This document shows positions 1 through 9,713 of a stretch of 64,000 nt of DNA, in pieces (position 1 is the first letter of the stretch; every line of letters begins with the position of its first letter). The translations under genes were made by a program, and so were the position numbers. This DNA comes from JAENVT01 sp963805445 (GTDB lineage: Bacteria; Actinomycetota; Acidimicrobiia; Acidimicrobiales; Ilumatobacteraceae). Below the pieces are notes generated by a model that searched no databases, was not told the DNA's origin, and saw nothing but the letters and a program-made list of their open reading frames with translations. Location of the stretch: positions 62,001 to 126,000 of the forward strand of contig CAWDUI010000047.1 in NCBI GenBank assembly GCA_963805445.1. The letters are read 5' to 3'.

Positions 1-322
1 GCGGTGGCCTGATCGGCGTCGGGGATGACGCCGTCTCGCCACCGGTGGATCTCGTAGCGGAACAGCCGGAACCTGCCCAGCCACGCAGTACCGACGACAC
101 CTTCGGCGACCACCCCGCGCTGGCCACCGTGGCGGTCGGGAATGGGGGTCATCTCGATCGCATAGCGGCCATCAGCGACGGTGACGATGAGCGCGGAGTG
201 GTACAGCGCGCAGTTGGGCGATGTTGCACGAACGCGCTCAGCGCCTCGAAAGCGCTCCCACTGATGCGCACGACGTGCTGTCCGGCGCCGAGCGGTATCC
301 ACAGGACCTCGACCGCGCACAT
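1..322 (-). CDS. conserved hypothetical protein, partial (3' end outside window)
   Basis: I do not recognise the family. The reading starts at an ATG (322) 4 bases after the stop of the upstream membrane-protein gene, so it is the third gene of that operon. The first part (ending AFVQHRPTA) and the second part (RGVVAEGVVGTAWLGRFRLF, then RYEIHRWRDGVIPDAD) are in different frames; joining them with a one-base shift near position 210-215 gives a continuous, soluble-looking protein of mixed composition. The gene runs off the left edge of the window. The composition of the second part (aromatics spaced between G and R) is typical of real protein and not of an antisense frame. Confidence 0.55.
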
Positions 323-326
323 CAGG

Positions 327-1031
327 TCACCGGTCAGCTGGCTGGTCCAGCAACACAGGGGTGGGTCGGGCGTTGCCGATGGTGGAGGCGAGGCCGATTG
401 CCAGCGCCACAACGGTGAGCAGCGGCGTGACGACCGTCCACCAGGTGCGCGCGGTGAACGGCACTGTCGCGGCGACGAGCGCGGCGATCATCGACTTGCT
501 GCCGGGCCTGGTCAGGATCGCGGCAGCGATCAGCGCGCCGCCGGCGAGAAGGCCCGCGGCCATAGTGATGGCCGATGCGGCACTGACCGCCATCAGGAGC
601 TCGAAGGCACCAAGTAGCCCTAGGAGACCGCGCAGCCAGTAGGTGACGACGACGGACCGGAAGCCATTCCAGCCGCACGCGGCGAAGGTGACGCTGGCGG
701 CGGTGATAAGGAACACGCCGGGGATCGCCCAGAGTCGGCCGACGGTGGTCGAGCACACCGCGGCGACGAGCGCGAGCCAGAGCGTGGTCGCCGTGAGGGC
801 TGCTTCACCGGGGGTGGTGCCGTCCCGAAGCGTGCGTGCCGTCACCAGGACGCTGGCGCCAAGGGCGACGGTGAGGAGGCCGAGTGCAACGGGCTGGCCC
901 TTGTTCCCGGTCCAGTCGGGGATTCGCCTACCGATCGTGGTTTGGGTCACGCCGGCGATGATGGCGATCGTTCCGCCGATCGTGGCGAGTCGGCCGGCCA
1001 TGGTCGACAGCTGGTGGCGGTCGCGGCTCAT
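327..1031 (-). CDS. multi-pass membrane protein of unknown function
   Basis: The product is 234 aa. After a short charged N-terminus (MSRDRHQLSTMAGR) most of the chain is hydrophobic, with about seven Ala/Val/Leu-rich membrane segments separated by short Arg/Thr loops (for example around TARTLRDG and LTRPGSKS). The ATG overlaps the stop of the upstream nitroreductase gene (ATGA), so the two are translationally coupled; this start is preferred over the much longer open frame, whose extension is Arg/His/Pro-rich antisense of the neighbour. No catalytic motif is visible. The operon context suggests a membrane partner of a redox or stress system, which is inference only. Confidence 0.7.
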   Translation of the reverse strand: MSRDRHQLSTMAGRLATIGGTIAIIAGVTQTTIGRRIPDWTGNKGQPVALGLLTVALGASVLVTARTLRDGTTPGEAALTATTLWLALVAAVCSTTVGRLWAIPGVFLITAASVTFAACGWNGFRSVVVTYWLRGLLGLLGAFELLMAVSAASAITMAAGLLAGGALIAAAILTRPGSKSMIAALVAATVPFTARTWWTVVTPLLTVVALAIGLASTIGNARPTPVLLDQPADR

Positions 1032-2281
1032 CGTGTCACCTCGCTGACCGGTCGGCGGGGGCTGAGCCTGCCGGCTCGTACCGGGTGACCGAGGCGGAAC
1101 GTGGAGAGCGCGTGGCGGCCAGGCCGGGCGACAAAGGCGTCCATCGCGGGCCCGAACGTCGAGGTGTGTCCGAGTTGTGTGTCGCGGTCGATGCGTTCGG
1201 TGATCTGGTTCATGTGCTGCATGCCGAGTCCGGCGACGGTGGCGGCGAGGTGGATGCGTTGCAGCAGCCTCCCGCCGACGAGTTGCAGGGTGGGGTCGGT
1301 GGGGTCGGCGACGGTGATCATGCCGTAGGCGGCAGCGGTCGCGGTGTGCACGGTGCGGGTCTGGTCGAGCCAGAACGAGTCTCCAGCGGTGCGCGAGGTT
1401 GCCGGGAGGATCTTGGCCATAGCAAGGATGAGTGGGCTGAGCCCTTGAGTGTCGAGGGTGAGGCCGTCGCGGTGGCTGTCGATGTCGTCGCGGGTCATGC
1501 GCAGCCACGCGTAGGAGTCCTCCGACTGGTCGATGTCGTCCACGATCGCTTGGGTGGCGTCGATGACGAGTGTGCCGAGGGCCGTTCGATCCTCGGGGGT
1601 GGTGAACCATTGAACGTCGACGCCCTCGAACTCGGCCGTCGCCCTGCCGAGGGTGGCGAGGTCGTCGGCTGTCACGGCCTTGGACGTGTAGGGACCGCGA
1701 TTGGTGTGCCGGTCACCGATTGCGTCGTGCAGGGCCGATGCCACCTGGGTCCCCGACGTGAGTCGAACGGTCGCGACATGCGTCGCATCGGAGGCGTCAG
1801 GGAGCAGCGTGACCGCAGGTTGAAAGCCGCGTACGGCCGCGGCGAGGACGAGGTTTTCGAGCGCACAGCCGAGGCCGATGTGGTGCTCACGGCCCAGCGC
1901 GTCGAGTGTGCCGGCTCGCCGTGTCGGGTCCGTGAACAACTCGATCGAATCGTCGCTGACATGGAAGATCCACGGTTGGGTGTTGTGCGGGTTGGCGGCG
2001 AGGATCGCCGCGGCGACCGTGCCGAGCGACGTGGGGTCGTTGCGCCAGTTCGTCCATGGGTCGTAGGCGCTGCCGTGGCCGGCGGCGAGGACACCGTTGT
2101 CGAACACCCGGTAGCTGCCCACGCCGATGCCGGCAACGACCACGGTGGCGACGCCCACGCCGACGTGGTGGAGCATCGAGCGGCGCGTCATCGGCCCGGT
2201 CCCGTCGGCTGGTGGTGGTGCGGTTGCGGATTCATCCGGCGGCGTGGTGTCGGTGTCGGGTGGGTCGGTGATCGAGGTCAT
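1028..2281 (-). CDS. Acg-family FMN-binding nitroreductase-like oxidoreductase
   Basis: The product is 417 aa. The N-terminal 30 residues are Pro/Asp/Thr-rich; then a twin-arginine stretch (MTRRSMLHHVGVG) leads into one hydrophobic segment (about residues 38-58), so the protein is probably membrane-anchored or Tat-exported. The catalytic part opens with AAILAANPHNTQPWIFHV, which matches the FMN-binding N-terminus of the Acg/Rv2032 branch of the nitroreductase superfamily. A second conserved block is GREHHIGLGCALENLVLAA. In mycobacteria Acg proteins are dormancy-associated and thought to sequester flavin; that role is family knowledge and is not shown here. It leads a minus-strand operon with the membrane protein and conserved hypothetical downstream. 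Confidence 0.8.
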   Translation of the reverse strand: MTSITDPPDTDTTPPDESATAPPPADGTGPMTRRSMLHHVGVGVATVVVAGIGVGSYRVFDNGVLAAGHGSAYDPWTNWRNDPTSLGTVAAAILAANPHNTQPWIFHVSDDSIELFTDPTRRAGTLDALGREHHIGLGCALENLVLAAAVRGFQPAVTLLPDASDATHVATVRLTSGTQVASALHDAIGDRHTNRGPYTSKAVTADDLATLGRATAEFEGVDVQWFTTPEDRTALGTLVIDATQAIVDDIDQSEDSYAWLRMTRDDIDSHRDGLTLDTQGLSPLILAMAKILPATSRTAGDSFWLDQTRTVHTATAAAYGMITVADPTDPTLQLVGGRLLQRIHLAATVAGLGMQHMNQITERIDRDTQLGHTSTFGPAMDAFVARPGRHALSTFRLGHPVRAGRLSPRRPVSEVTR

Positions 2282-2302
2282 CGGTTCGAACCTTTCGTTG
2301 GT

Positions 2303-2492
2303 TCATGCATCACGACGCCGGAGGAGGTAGTTGGCGAAGAGCATCAGGGCGGCGGTCCACAGGCACATCACGCCGAAGCCCTGCCATGGGGTGGTCACCG
2401 ATGCTGCCCGGGATCAGATGCTCGAGCGGCGCGCACAGATCACGGACCTCGATCACCTGTGGCGATCCGGTAGATGTGTGAGCGGGGTTCAT
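2303..2492 (-). pseudogene. relic joining an ABC ATPase N-terminus to an ABC permease C-terminus
   Basis: From the ATG at 2492 the frame reads MNPAHTSTGSPQVIEVRDL, which looks like the first residues of an ABC-transporter ATPase (the β-strand just before the Walker region). It then changes into LEHLIPGSI and, after a one-base shift near 2398, WQGFGVMCLWTAALMLFANY followed by LLRRRDA and a stop. That tail is a typical last membrane helix and positively charged C-terminus of an ABC-2 type permease. No Walker A, signature or other permease helices lie between, so the simplest reading is a deletion that removed the ATPase body and most of the permease. The nitroreductase operon starts 22 bases after the tail, so the relic may still supply its promoter. 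Confidence 0.5.
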
Positions 2493-2841
2493 CGACGGGC
2501 TCCCTGTGTGGCTGCGATCATTGATCGCGCTACCGGGGTCCGGAGTAACGCCGAAGGTCTCCGCCGACACCCGGTCGGAGCCAACGCCATCCGGTACCAC
2601 CGAACGGCTCGACGTCAGGATACCCCCGTGCTCGCTCCACAACCGCCGCCAGCGACGATCACCCGTCGAGCACGCGATCCTGGGAGATGGGAACGTGTCG
2701 ACTCGGTGCAGCGGACTGGCACGGTTCCTTCCCCCACCCTTCCCAATCACCGCGAGGAATTGACGCTCGAAGGCCACCAACCCTGCAGCAGACGATCGCT
2801 TGCGAGGAGCACGTCATCCCTGCTCAAACTATGTTTTGTGG
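2493..2841. other. 349-base gap between ABC relic and tRNA-Arg
   Basis: I see no convincing coding region on either strand: the plus-strand open frames are Ser/Arg/Pro-rich without a ribosome-binding site, and the minus-strand frame extending upstream of the ABC relic has a similar noncoding composition. It presumably contains the promoter of the relic and nitroreductase operon; no clear -35/-10 pair is recognisable. Confidence 0.4.
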
Positions 2842-2914
2842 CGCCCCCGGTAGGATTCGAACCTACGACACACGGTTTAGGAAACCGATGCTCTATCCCC
2901 TGAGCTACGGGAGC
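2842..2914 (-). tRNA. tRNA-Arg (anticodon CCT)
   Basis: On the minus strand a 73-base cloverleaf can be drawn. The acceptor stem is GCTCCCG paired with CGGGGGC (one G-T pair), the D arm is GCTC/GAGC, and the anticodon loop TTCCTAA carries CCT at positions 34-36 and reads AGG. The T arm is GTAGG-TTCGAAT-CCTAC with the invariant TTCGAAT. The discriminator base is G. CCA is not encoded as CCA directly after it. The base of the anticodon stem has one T-T mismatch. Confidence 0.95.
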
Positions 2915-3036
2915 GAAGAGGCAGCACACCCGGTTCTTGCCTCGGCGAGCAAACTATCGCACTGAGTCCGCATCCAAACCTTGACCAGCGTCGGTCGTCA
3001 CAGGCGAGCCAGGTGGGAATTCCGGCAGATGCGGCA

Positions 3037-3068
3037 AAGAGATGGCGGCCGTTGGGCCGCCATCTCTT
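3037..3068. terminator. strong hairpin, probable terminator of the collagen-like gene
   Basis: Positions 3037-3050 (AAGAGATGGCGGCC) are perfectly complementary to 3055-3068 across a GTTG loop, a 14-bp stem. On the minus strand, the direction of the collagen-like gene ending at 3199, the stem ends in TTT followed by G, a short T tract only. It separates that gene from the tRNA and could work in both directions. Confidence 0.6.
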
Positions 3069-3198
3069 CGGGGGTTCGAGATCGGTTCGCGACCGTCTCT
3101 GGGAGAACTTCTCGCTCGGTGCCCTCCCGGCTACTGCTGTGTCGTCGGCAATCGGGAGGGCAGACCGTTGCGATCCTTGCCTTGTTGTCGGACGTCGG

Positions 3199-4529
3199 TC
3201 AGAGCGCCGAGACGCAGATCACCGTGACCGTGAACGTGACGTTGGTGTTTCCAGACCTCGATGCCCGAATGGTCCAGCTGTCGTTTGGCGCGTTCACCGT
3301 CGCCGGGCCGTCGATGAGCACGCGAAGGCTGCTGCCGGCACTCAGCGAGTACCCACCGCCGACGGCCTTCTTCCCAACCGCACAAGTTGCCGTGTTCGTT
3401 ACCGCTGAGGAACCGTTCGACGAGGCGGACGGCGATGTGACCACGGCGTAGCCGCTCACGCCGTTCGTCCCGTTCGTCCCGTTCGTGCCGTTCGTGCCGT
3501 TCGTGCCGTTCGTTCCTGCCACGCCGGGAGCACCAGGATCACCCTTGTCGCCCTTAGCCCCATCGACACCATTCACACCAGGCGCACCAGGCGCACCAGG
3601 ATCACCCTTGTCGCCCTTGGCCCCATCGACACCATTCACACCAGGCGCACCAGGCGCACCGGCATCACCCTTGTCGCCCTTGGCCCCATCCAGACCATTC
3701 ACACCAGGCGCACCAGGCGCACCATCAGCACCGGCATCACCCTTGTCGCCCTTGGCCCCATCCAGACCATTCACACCAGGCGCACCAGGCGCACCATCAG
3801 CACCGGCATCACCCTTGTCGCCCTTAGCCCCATCCAGACCATTCACACCAGGCGCACCATCAGCACCGGCATCACCCTGTCGCCCTTAGCCCCATCCAGA
3901 CCATTCACACCAGGCGCACCATCAGCACCGGCATCACCCTTGTCGCCCTTGGCTCCCGGCAGACCCTGCGACCCGGTGTCACCCTTGTCGCCCTTGGCAC
4001 CGGCAGGTCCCTGCGGTCCCTGCTCACCCTGTGGGCCCTGGCCCGCCAGGCTGACCGGTGACGGGACGTAGTAGCCGACCAGGTCGATGACCACGTCGAC
4101 CGTGCCGGCGTTGTTGAAGACGTCGAACGACTCGTCGGTTCCGAGCTTGACCACGGTCGAGTTGGCGTGTGCCTGACCGTCGGCCCAGTTGATCGAACTG
4201 GCCAGCGGCTTCGCAGTTCCTGTGGGGAAGAGCGTCAGGTACGAGCCGACGGTCCCATTCACGACGGTGAGGTTGATCGATGCCGCGGTGGCATCGACGG
4301 GCACGCTGCCGGCGAGCGACAGGGAGATCGTCGCACCGGCCCCGACCGCGTGGATCGGGCTTGCCGGTTCGCGGGTGTCGAGCAGGCGAACCGGAACGAC
4401 GGGGACGAGCGCGGAGGCTTCGGCCGAGTTGCCCAGGGCGGACGCAGCGAAGAGGCCGCCACCTCCGAGCGTGATAGCGATTGCGGCACCAGCTGCGGCC
4501 CATCGGGAACGCCAGACATCGAGTTTCAT
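3199..4529 (-). CDS. secreted collagen-like (Gly-X-Y repeat) protein, frameshifted in the sequence
   Basis: A product of about 443 aa starts at MKLDVWRSRW (ATG 4529, with GAAGGAAG just upstream). A signal/anchor helix covers residues 10-32, followed by a β-rich domain opening PVRLLDTREP (about 45-175) of the 'RLLDTR' type found in actinobacterial extracellular proteins. A Gly-X-Y collagen region of roughly 175 residues follows, built from units such as GAKGDKGDAGADGAPGAPG, then a (GTN) run and a 90-residue β-rich C-terminal domain with two Cys. The frame breaks at about 3877, where one repeat copy reads CACCCTGTCG against CACCCTTGTCG in all others. This is a one-T deletion and therefore most likely a sequencing error or a slippage mutation. 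Probably a surface fibre or adhesin. Confidence 0.8.
3461..3514. repeat. 9-bp tandem repeat inside the collagen-like gene
   Basis: Six consecutive copies of CCGTTCGT(C/G/T) encode the Gly-Thr-Asn triplets at the end of the collagen-like region. The array is phase-preserving for the reading frame, so copy-number change would lengthen or shorten the stalk without breaking it. Confidence 0.85.
3530..4030. repeat. collagen-type long tandem repeats
   Basis: Units of 45-72 bases, each encoding Gly-X-Y triplets and beginning around CACCCTTGTCGCCCTTGG on the plus strand, recur with near-identity between 3530 and 4030. Recent copies are almost identical at the DNA level, which points to recombination or slippage. 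These are coding repeats; they lack the spacer diversity of a CRISPR array. Confidence 0.85.
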
Positions 4530-4854
4530 GGTTTCCAAACTTCCTTCAGACCCCGCGATGGGGTCGCGTCGGGTTAGAGATTCGGCACTCCTCGCGAGAA
4601 CTTGAGAAATCATGAACACTTGGCGTTCCAATGGGTCGAACGACCTACGTGTCAGAGGAACTGCAGGTACTCGGCGTGACGTGCGGGAACGTCGGTCGAG
4701 ATCGAGGGCAGCCGCGCACTGAATTGTTGAAGGCGACATGATTCATCGCGGTACCAGTGGTCATCGTTGAATCACCGGTTGTCGGGACACGTGGACCGGG
4801 TCGCGGTCGGCTAATTTCAAGACGAGCCCGGACGAGGAGTTGTGAGACCTGCGC
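4530..4854. other. 325-base divergent promoter region
   Basis: This lies between the collagen-like gene (minus) and the HTH-AAA regulator (plus). An open frame continues upstream of 4529 on the minus strand, but its composition is Arg/Ser-rich and the ribosome-binding site favours 4529. A GAGGAG motif at 4834-4839 serves the regulator. I see no clear -35/-10 pair or inverted repeat. Confidence 0.4.
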
Positions 4855-7783
4855 ATGGAGTCATTCGGCGTCTTGTTGCGTCGCCACCGGATGGCAGCAG
4901 TGCTCACCCAGGAGCGATTGGCGGAGCGGGCGCGCATCAGCGCGACCGGGATTGCCGCATTGGAAGCGGGGCGACGGAAGGTGCCACGGCCATCGACGGT
5001 TGCCCTGCTGCTGGATGCGCTCGACCTGACCGATGAGGCACGCGCCGAGATGATCGCGGCCGCGGCCGGAGTGGTCGACACTCACACGGCCACAGCGCGA
5101 CGAAGCGACACGGCGAGACGCGACGTCACCGGCAATCTGACGTGGATCCAGCAGAAGTTCCCCCTCGTCGGACGAAGAGACGAACTGCAGGCACTGACAA
5201 CCGCGTGGCAGGAACATCGGCGGATCGCCGTGATCAGTGGTGAGGCCGGCGCAGGCAAGACCCGCCTTGTCGGCGAGTTCGTGCTGTCGTTGCCAGGTGC
5301 TGTCACGGTGCTGTGGGGACGGTGCACACCGGATCGGTTGGGCGCCTACGAGGCATTCGTCGAACCCGTGCGCAACCTGGTGACCGCGAACGACGCCGCC
5401 GATTCACACGCGGGTGAGCTGGCCCGGCTGGTGCCCGAAGTGGCGCTCGACCAGGGTTGGACGGTCGGACCGAGCCACGCCGAGCCCGAGGTCGAACGAC
5501 GGCTGCTGTTCAACGCGATCACCCAGTTGCTCCGACCGCTCGGCCCGACGGTGTTGGTGCTCGACGACGCGCAGTGGGCCGACCCGGCGTCGATGGCGTT
5601 GCTCACATCGCTGGTCGCCAGTCCGCTGCTCGACCACGTGATGATCATCGCGACCGTGAGATCGACCGATCAGAGTGCCGCCAACGCCGGCGCGCTGGCC
5701 GCGCTCCGGCGCTTCACGACGGTCGAGCGGATCGAGTTGGGTGGCCTCGACGATGAAGACCTCGCCGCGCTCGTCGCTCACGTCGCCGGCGGTGCGGCGG
5801 AGTCCACCCTGGTCGACAAGGTCGCGGCTGCCACCGATGGCAACCCGTTGTTCGTCGAGGAACTGACCGAGCATCTCCTGGCCCACGAGCCGGCCGACCC
5901 AGCCGCAACCTCGTTGGTGCCGGTCACGGTGCGTGAAACGTTGGCCCAACGCATCACCACGTTGTCGGACGAGGCCCAGTCGTTGCTACACGCCGGCGCG
6001 GTCCTCGGACGGTCGTTCGACATCGACGTCGCCGCACGCCTGGTCGACCTCGACGGGGAAGCCCTGCTGGCGGCGTGTGAGGATGCACTGCTCTCCGGTC
6101 TCGTCAACGAGACGAACCCGACGCGCTTGTCGTTCAGCCATGCGCTGGTGCAATCGGCCGTGTACGAGCTCGCCTCGGCACGCCGCCGGCTCGACCTCCA
6201 CCGGCGCGCCGCGATCCACCTGGAACAGGCACTCGGCGCGACCACGGGAACCGATGCATTGGTGTTCGACATCGCCCGCCACTGGTCGATCACCGCGGCG
6301 GCCGACTCGACCGCCGCCGCGGCCGCCGCTCGATGGGCCGTGCTGGCCGGTGACGCCGCCGCCGCGGCTGCCGACATCGACGAAGCCATCTTGCGCTACG
6401 AGCAGGCCGATCGGCTGTGGGGCATCGGTACCCGCGAGCACGCCACCACGCTCATTCGCCTCGGCAACGCGCTCACCGCACTCGGCCACGACACGCAGGC
6501 AGACGAGCGGTATCGCGCCGCCAGGCACGTTGCCGAGGGGCTGGGCGATGTGGAGCTCTACGCCCAGGCGGCGATCGGTCTCGCCGCGACGGTTCGTTAC
6601 GGACACAGTGACCCGGAGCGAATCAGCGCCCTCGAACGGGCCATCGACACGCTCGATCCCGGCGACGGCGTGCTGCGGCCGACTGCCGCGGCAATGCTGA
6701 AACGCCAACTCGGGTTCGAATCGTCCGACGATGCATGGGTTCGCCGCCAGCGCGCCGGCGCGCATCGTCATCGAGGCGGTGACTGCAGAGGCGCCGCACC
6801 GCGAACTGCTGCTGTCGCTCGGATCGGCTCGTGATTCGATCGTGGTCGATGACCCTGTCGTGCTCGGCCGCCTCAGCCGCAGCATCATCGATGCCGCAAC
6901 CGCCCCGCGCAACCTGCCGGTGCAGGCCAACGGGTGGTATGGGCAAGCCTGGTCGACGCTCGAGCTGGCCGACGGACCCGGCTGGAGCGAGTCGGTCGCC
7001 GCCTTCACTGCGATCGCCGACGAGCTCGGGTTGCCGTTCGAGCGGGCGCTGGCCGCGACGATGGCCACGACCACGGCGTTGATCGAGGGTCGCTACGAAG
7101 ATGCCGAAAGCAGCTCGCAACAGGCGGTGAAGTTCGGCACCGAGGCCGGGGACCCGAACACCTCGGCAGTACACCTCACCGGGGCCGTGATGCGCGGGCT
7201 CGACCTCGGTCACGCCGCCGCCATGGTCGAGTTGATGGACGCGATGCGCGAAGAATTGGAAGCCGTGCCGACGTTCTGGGGCGGATTCGCCATGACGGCG
7301 GCCGAGGCCGGCGCCAACGACCTGGCCCGCGAGCTTTTCACGACCCAGGCGCGCGCCGGGTTCGATCTCGTTCGACGAGACCTGGAATGGCTGCCCGTCA
7401 TCGGCTTCTTCTCCTACACGTGCGCGAAGATCGACGACACCGAGTACGCCCCGTTGCTGTACTCACTCCTGGCCGAGAGTCCGGCACGTGCCGTGCGCGT
7501 CGGCCCACTTGCCGGTTGGTGGGGCCCGACCGATTACCACCTCGGCGCGCTGTGCCGGGTGCTCGGCCGACTCGACGAGGCCGAACGACGGCTTCGCTCG
7601 GCGCTCGACGTGACCGAGCATCTCGGCGCCCGCCCCTGGCAGGCGCGCACCCAGGTCGAACTGGCCCGGGTGCTCGATCTCATCGCCGGCGGTGCGACCA
7701 ATCCAGCCAGTGCCCAGCTTCGTGACTCGGCCGCAACCATCGCCGACGAACTCGGGGCGCCAGGCATCGCCGCGCTGCTGTAG
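4855..7783 (+). CDS. XRE-type HTH / AAA ATPase transcriptional regulator with TPR-like tail
   Basis: About 975 aa once a frame break near 6728 is bridged. Residues 1-65 form a Cro/C1-type helix-turn-helix (LLRRHRMAAVLTQERLAERA). Residue 100 onward is an AAA/NB-ARC-like ATPase with FPLVGRRDELQ, Walker A GEAGAGKT (about 125) and Walker B VLVLDDAQWADP (about 235). The remainder is α-helical and resembles the TPR-rich C-terminus of large LuxR/SARP-family ATPase regulators. The first part ends at FESSD and the second resumes at MHGFAASAPARIVIEAV in another frame. A GAGGAG ribosome-binding site precedes ATG 4855. Likely a signal-integrating activator; its targets are unknown, although the divergent collagen-like gene is a candidate. 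Confidence 0.8.
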
Positions 7784-7829
7784 CTGCCTCGAGCGCGAAG
7801 TGTCGAAACGGACGGACCGATCGACGGCC

Positions 7830-9578
7830 CTAGTCGTCACCTCCGTGGTGCCCGTGCCCACGACCGTGACCATCATCGCTCACCGCGGACCGGAGATCGT
7901 TGACGACCGCGTCTCGTGATGCGACGGGTTGCAAGTGCCACTGCGCCTCGATGGTGCGCATGATCGAGGTCGTGTCGTACACCGTGTGATCAACACCGGA
8001 TTCCTCGATGCGGCGCCCGATCACCAACGCCGGAATGCGCGTGCCGGGCCCGAACTCGTCGTGGGCACCTTGCGTGTTGCCCATACCTGGTGGCGAGACG
8101 TGATCCCACTGTCCACCGAACTCGTCGTAGGTCACGACGATGAGCGTGTTCTTGGCCTGCGGTCCGTTCTCGATCGCCTTGATGAGGTCGACGAGGTGAT
8201 CGCTGCCGTTCGGCTCACTGGCGTAGCCAGGGTGCTCGTTGTCGTTGCCGAGGGGCTTCACGAAGCTCACTGCCGGCAGCTTGCCGGTCTTGGCGGCGTG
8301 GAGGAAGTCCTGCTCGTCCTTCAAGTGGGACCGATCAGGCTGTCCAGGTGCATAGCGGGCGTAGTAGTTGAACGGTTGGTGGTGCGTCTGGAACGACAGA
8401 TCGGGGCAGTACGGGAACCCGCCGTTGCCGGCGAGGTCGGGCGCTGCGGGCGCCGAGGTGGGAGCCGAGCAGGTCGGGCCGGTCCCGTTCGTCCATCCAC
8501 GGCCACCGACGTTGCCGGCGGCGTTGTCCCAGCCCCCGGAGTACCAGGCCCAGCTGACGTGGGCATCGGTCAGGCGATCGCCGATCGTCATTGGCGTCGT
8601 GGTGTCATCGACCAGCGGCATCTTGGCGCCGAACGGACTGGTCGGCTGGAACGGCGGCTGCACCGTGTTGACCGCACCGTCACCACAGGCGAACCCGTCA
8701 ACCGTGGTTGGCAGGCCGCACGCCTGCAGGACAGCGCCGTCGACAACCGCGGTCGTCGGCGTGTACAGCGGGTAGGTCGCGTTGGGGAAACCGTTGGAAT
8801 CGAGCACAGCGTGGGTGCCTGCAGGGAATGGGGGCGCCGCAGCGGCAACCAGGTACTGGTGATTGAGGAACGAGCCGCCGAAGGCTGCCTGGAAGAACTG
8901 GTCGAGCACGACGTAGTTGGGCGCCTTGCGTGAGTGCAGGTACTGGTAGATGGGCAGCTGCGTGGTGTCGTAGTAGCCCATGGTCATGCCGGCGGAGTCG
9001 CTGCCGGTGGCGTAGCGGTTCTGCTGACCACCGTTGAGTTGATACTGCTCTTGATAGAACCGGTGGACCAGGTCGCGCGTGCACCCGCCGGGAAGCCCGG
9101 CGCCGTCGAGCACGCCGAACGGGTGGCTGAACAACTCGGTCGCGATCGGGCACGTCGTAGCGGTTGCCGGAATGTAGGCATCGATGTTGAACGGCGAATT
9201 GTCGAAGTGGTACGCGGTGGTCGGCTTCCCCGTGCCGAACGAGAACTCAGTGTCACTGCAATCGGACGACAGCGGTGGAGACATGAGGTTGACGTCGCTC
9301 ATCAGCAAGCACGGGTACGGCGTGCCCGCCGAGTCGACCTGTGTGGTGTTGGCAGGAGTTGCATCGCCGAGGCCGACGACGTGGTCGCCGTTGACGTCGC
9401 CCCAGAGGCCGTACAAATTGTCGAAGCTGTGGTTCTCCTCGTAGATCACGACGATGTTCTTGTATCCGTCGAGCGGCCGATCCCGATCGGCGCTGACCGC
9501 CGAGGGGACGAGGGCAACGCTTGCTGCGGCCAGACAGACCAGCAGTGCGGGCGCAGTTCGAACGGTACGACGCTTCAT
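7830..9578 (-). CDS. secreted phosphoesterase (acid phosphatase / phospholipase C family)
   Basis: The product is 582 aa. An N-terminal signal peptide (MKRRTVRTAPALLVCLAAAS, cleaved near VSADRD) is followed by the start of the PF04185 phosphoesterase domain, NIVVIYEENHSFDNLYG, the nucleophile and metal-site block of this family. Further conserved blocks are VVLDQFFQAAFGGSFLNHQY, DAHVSWAWYSGGWDNA and IVVTYDEFGGQWDHVSPPG near the C-terminus. The His/Asp-rich last residues (DDGHGRGHGHHGGDD) could bind metal. It hydrolyses phosphate mono- or diesters outside the cell, perhaps phospholipids or nucleotides. GAAGGAG precedes the ATG. It is encoded alone, convergent with the upstream regulator. Confidence 0.85.
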   Translation of the reverse strand: MKRRTVRTAPALLVCLAAASVALVPSAVSADRDRPLDGYKNIVVIYEENHSFDNLYGLWGDVNGDHVVGLGDATPANTTQVDSAGTPYPCLLMSDVNLMSPPLSSDCSDTEFSFGTGKPTTAYHFDNSPFNIDAYIPATATTCPIATELFSHPFGVLDGAGLPGGCTRDLVHRFYQEQYQLNGGQQNRYATGSDSAGMTMGYYDTTQLPIYQYLHSRKAPNYVVLDQFFQAAFGGSFLNHQYLVAAAAPPFPAGTHAVLDSNGFPNATYPLYTPTTAVVDGAVLQACGLPTTVDGFACGDGAVNTVQPPFQPTSPFGAKMPLVDDTTTPMTIGDRLTDAHVSWAWYSGGWDNAAGNVGGRGWTNGTGPTCSAPTSAPAAPDLAGNGGFPYCPDLSFQTHHQPFNYYARYAPGQPDRSHLKDEQDFLHAAKTGKLPAVSFVKPLGNDNEHPGYASEPNGSDHLVDLIKAIENGPQAKNTLIVVTYDEFGGQWDHVSPPGMGNTQGAHDEFGPGTRIPALVIGRRIEESGVDHTVYDTTSIMRTIEAQWHLQPVASRDAVVNDLRSAVSDDGHGRGHGHHGGDD

Positions 9579-9713
9579 CGCGGACTCCTTCTCGGCGGAC
9601 GGGCCAATGCGGGCACGCTACGCCCCGGGCACGCGCCCGATCAAGGGTGCAATTGGACATAAGAATCGAGGCATCACACCTCACGTTCGCTTCCACCGAG
9701 ACGTCTACTGAGC

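Noticed and set aside
1085..2473. 462-codon plus-strand open frame opposite the nitroreductase
   Set aside because: Antisense shadow: Gly/Asp/Arg-rich, no motif, and the opposite strand carries the ANPHNTQPW block of a real enzyme.
2618..2632. Possible seventh ATACCC site upstream of the ABC relic
   Set aside because: Only the left half (ATACCCCC) is present; the right half GGGTAT is missing.
3530..4030. CRISPR-like array
   Set aside because: The repeats are contiguous, in frame and code for collagen triplets; there are no unique spacers and no cas genes.
6731..7783. Separate gene downstream of the HTH-AAA regulator
   Set aside because: It lacks a ribosome-binding site and continues the TPR-like tail of the upstream frame; one frameshift explains both pieces.
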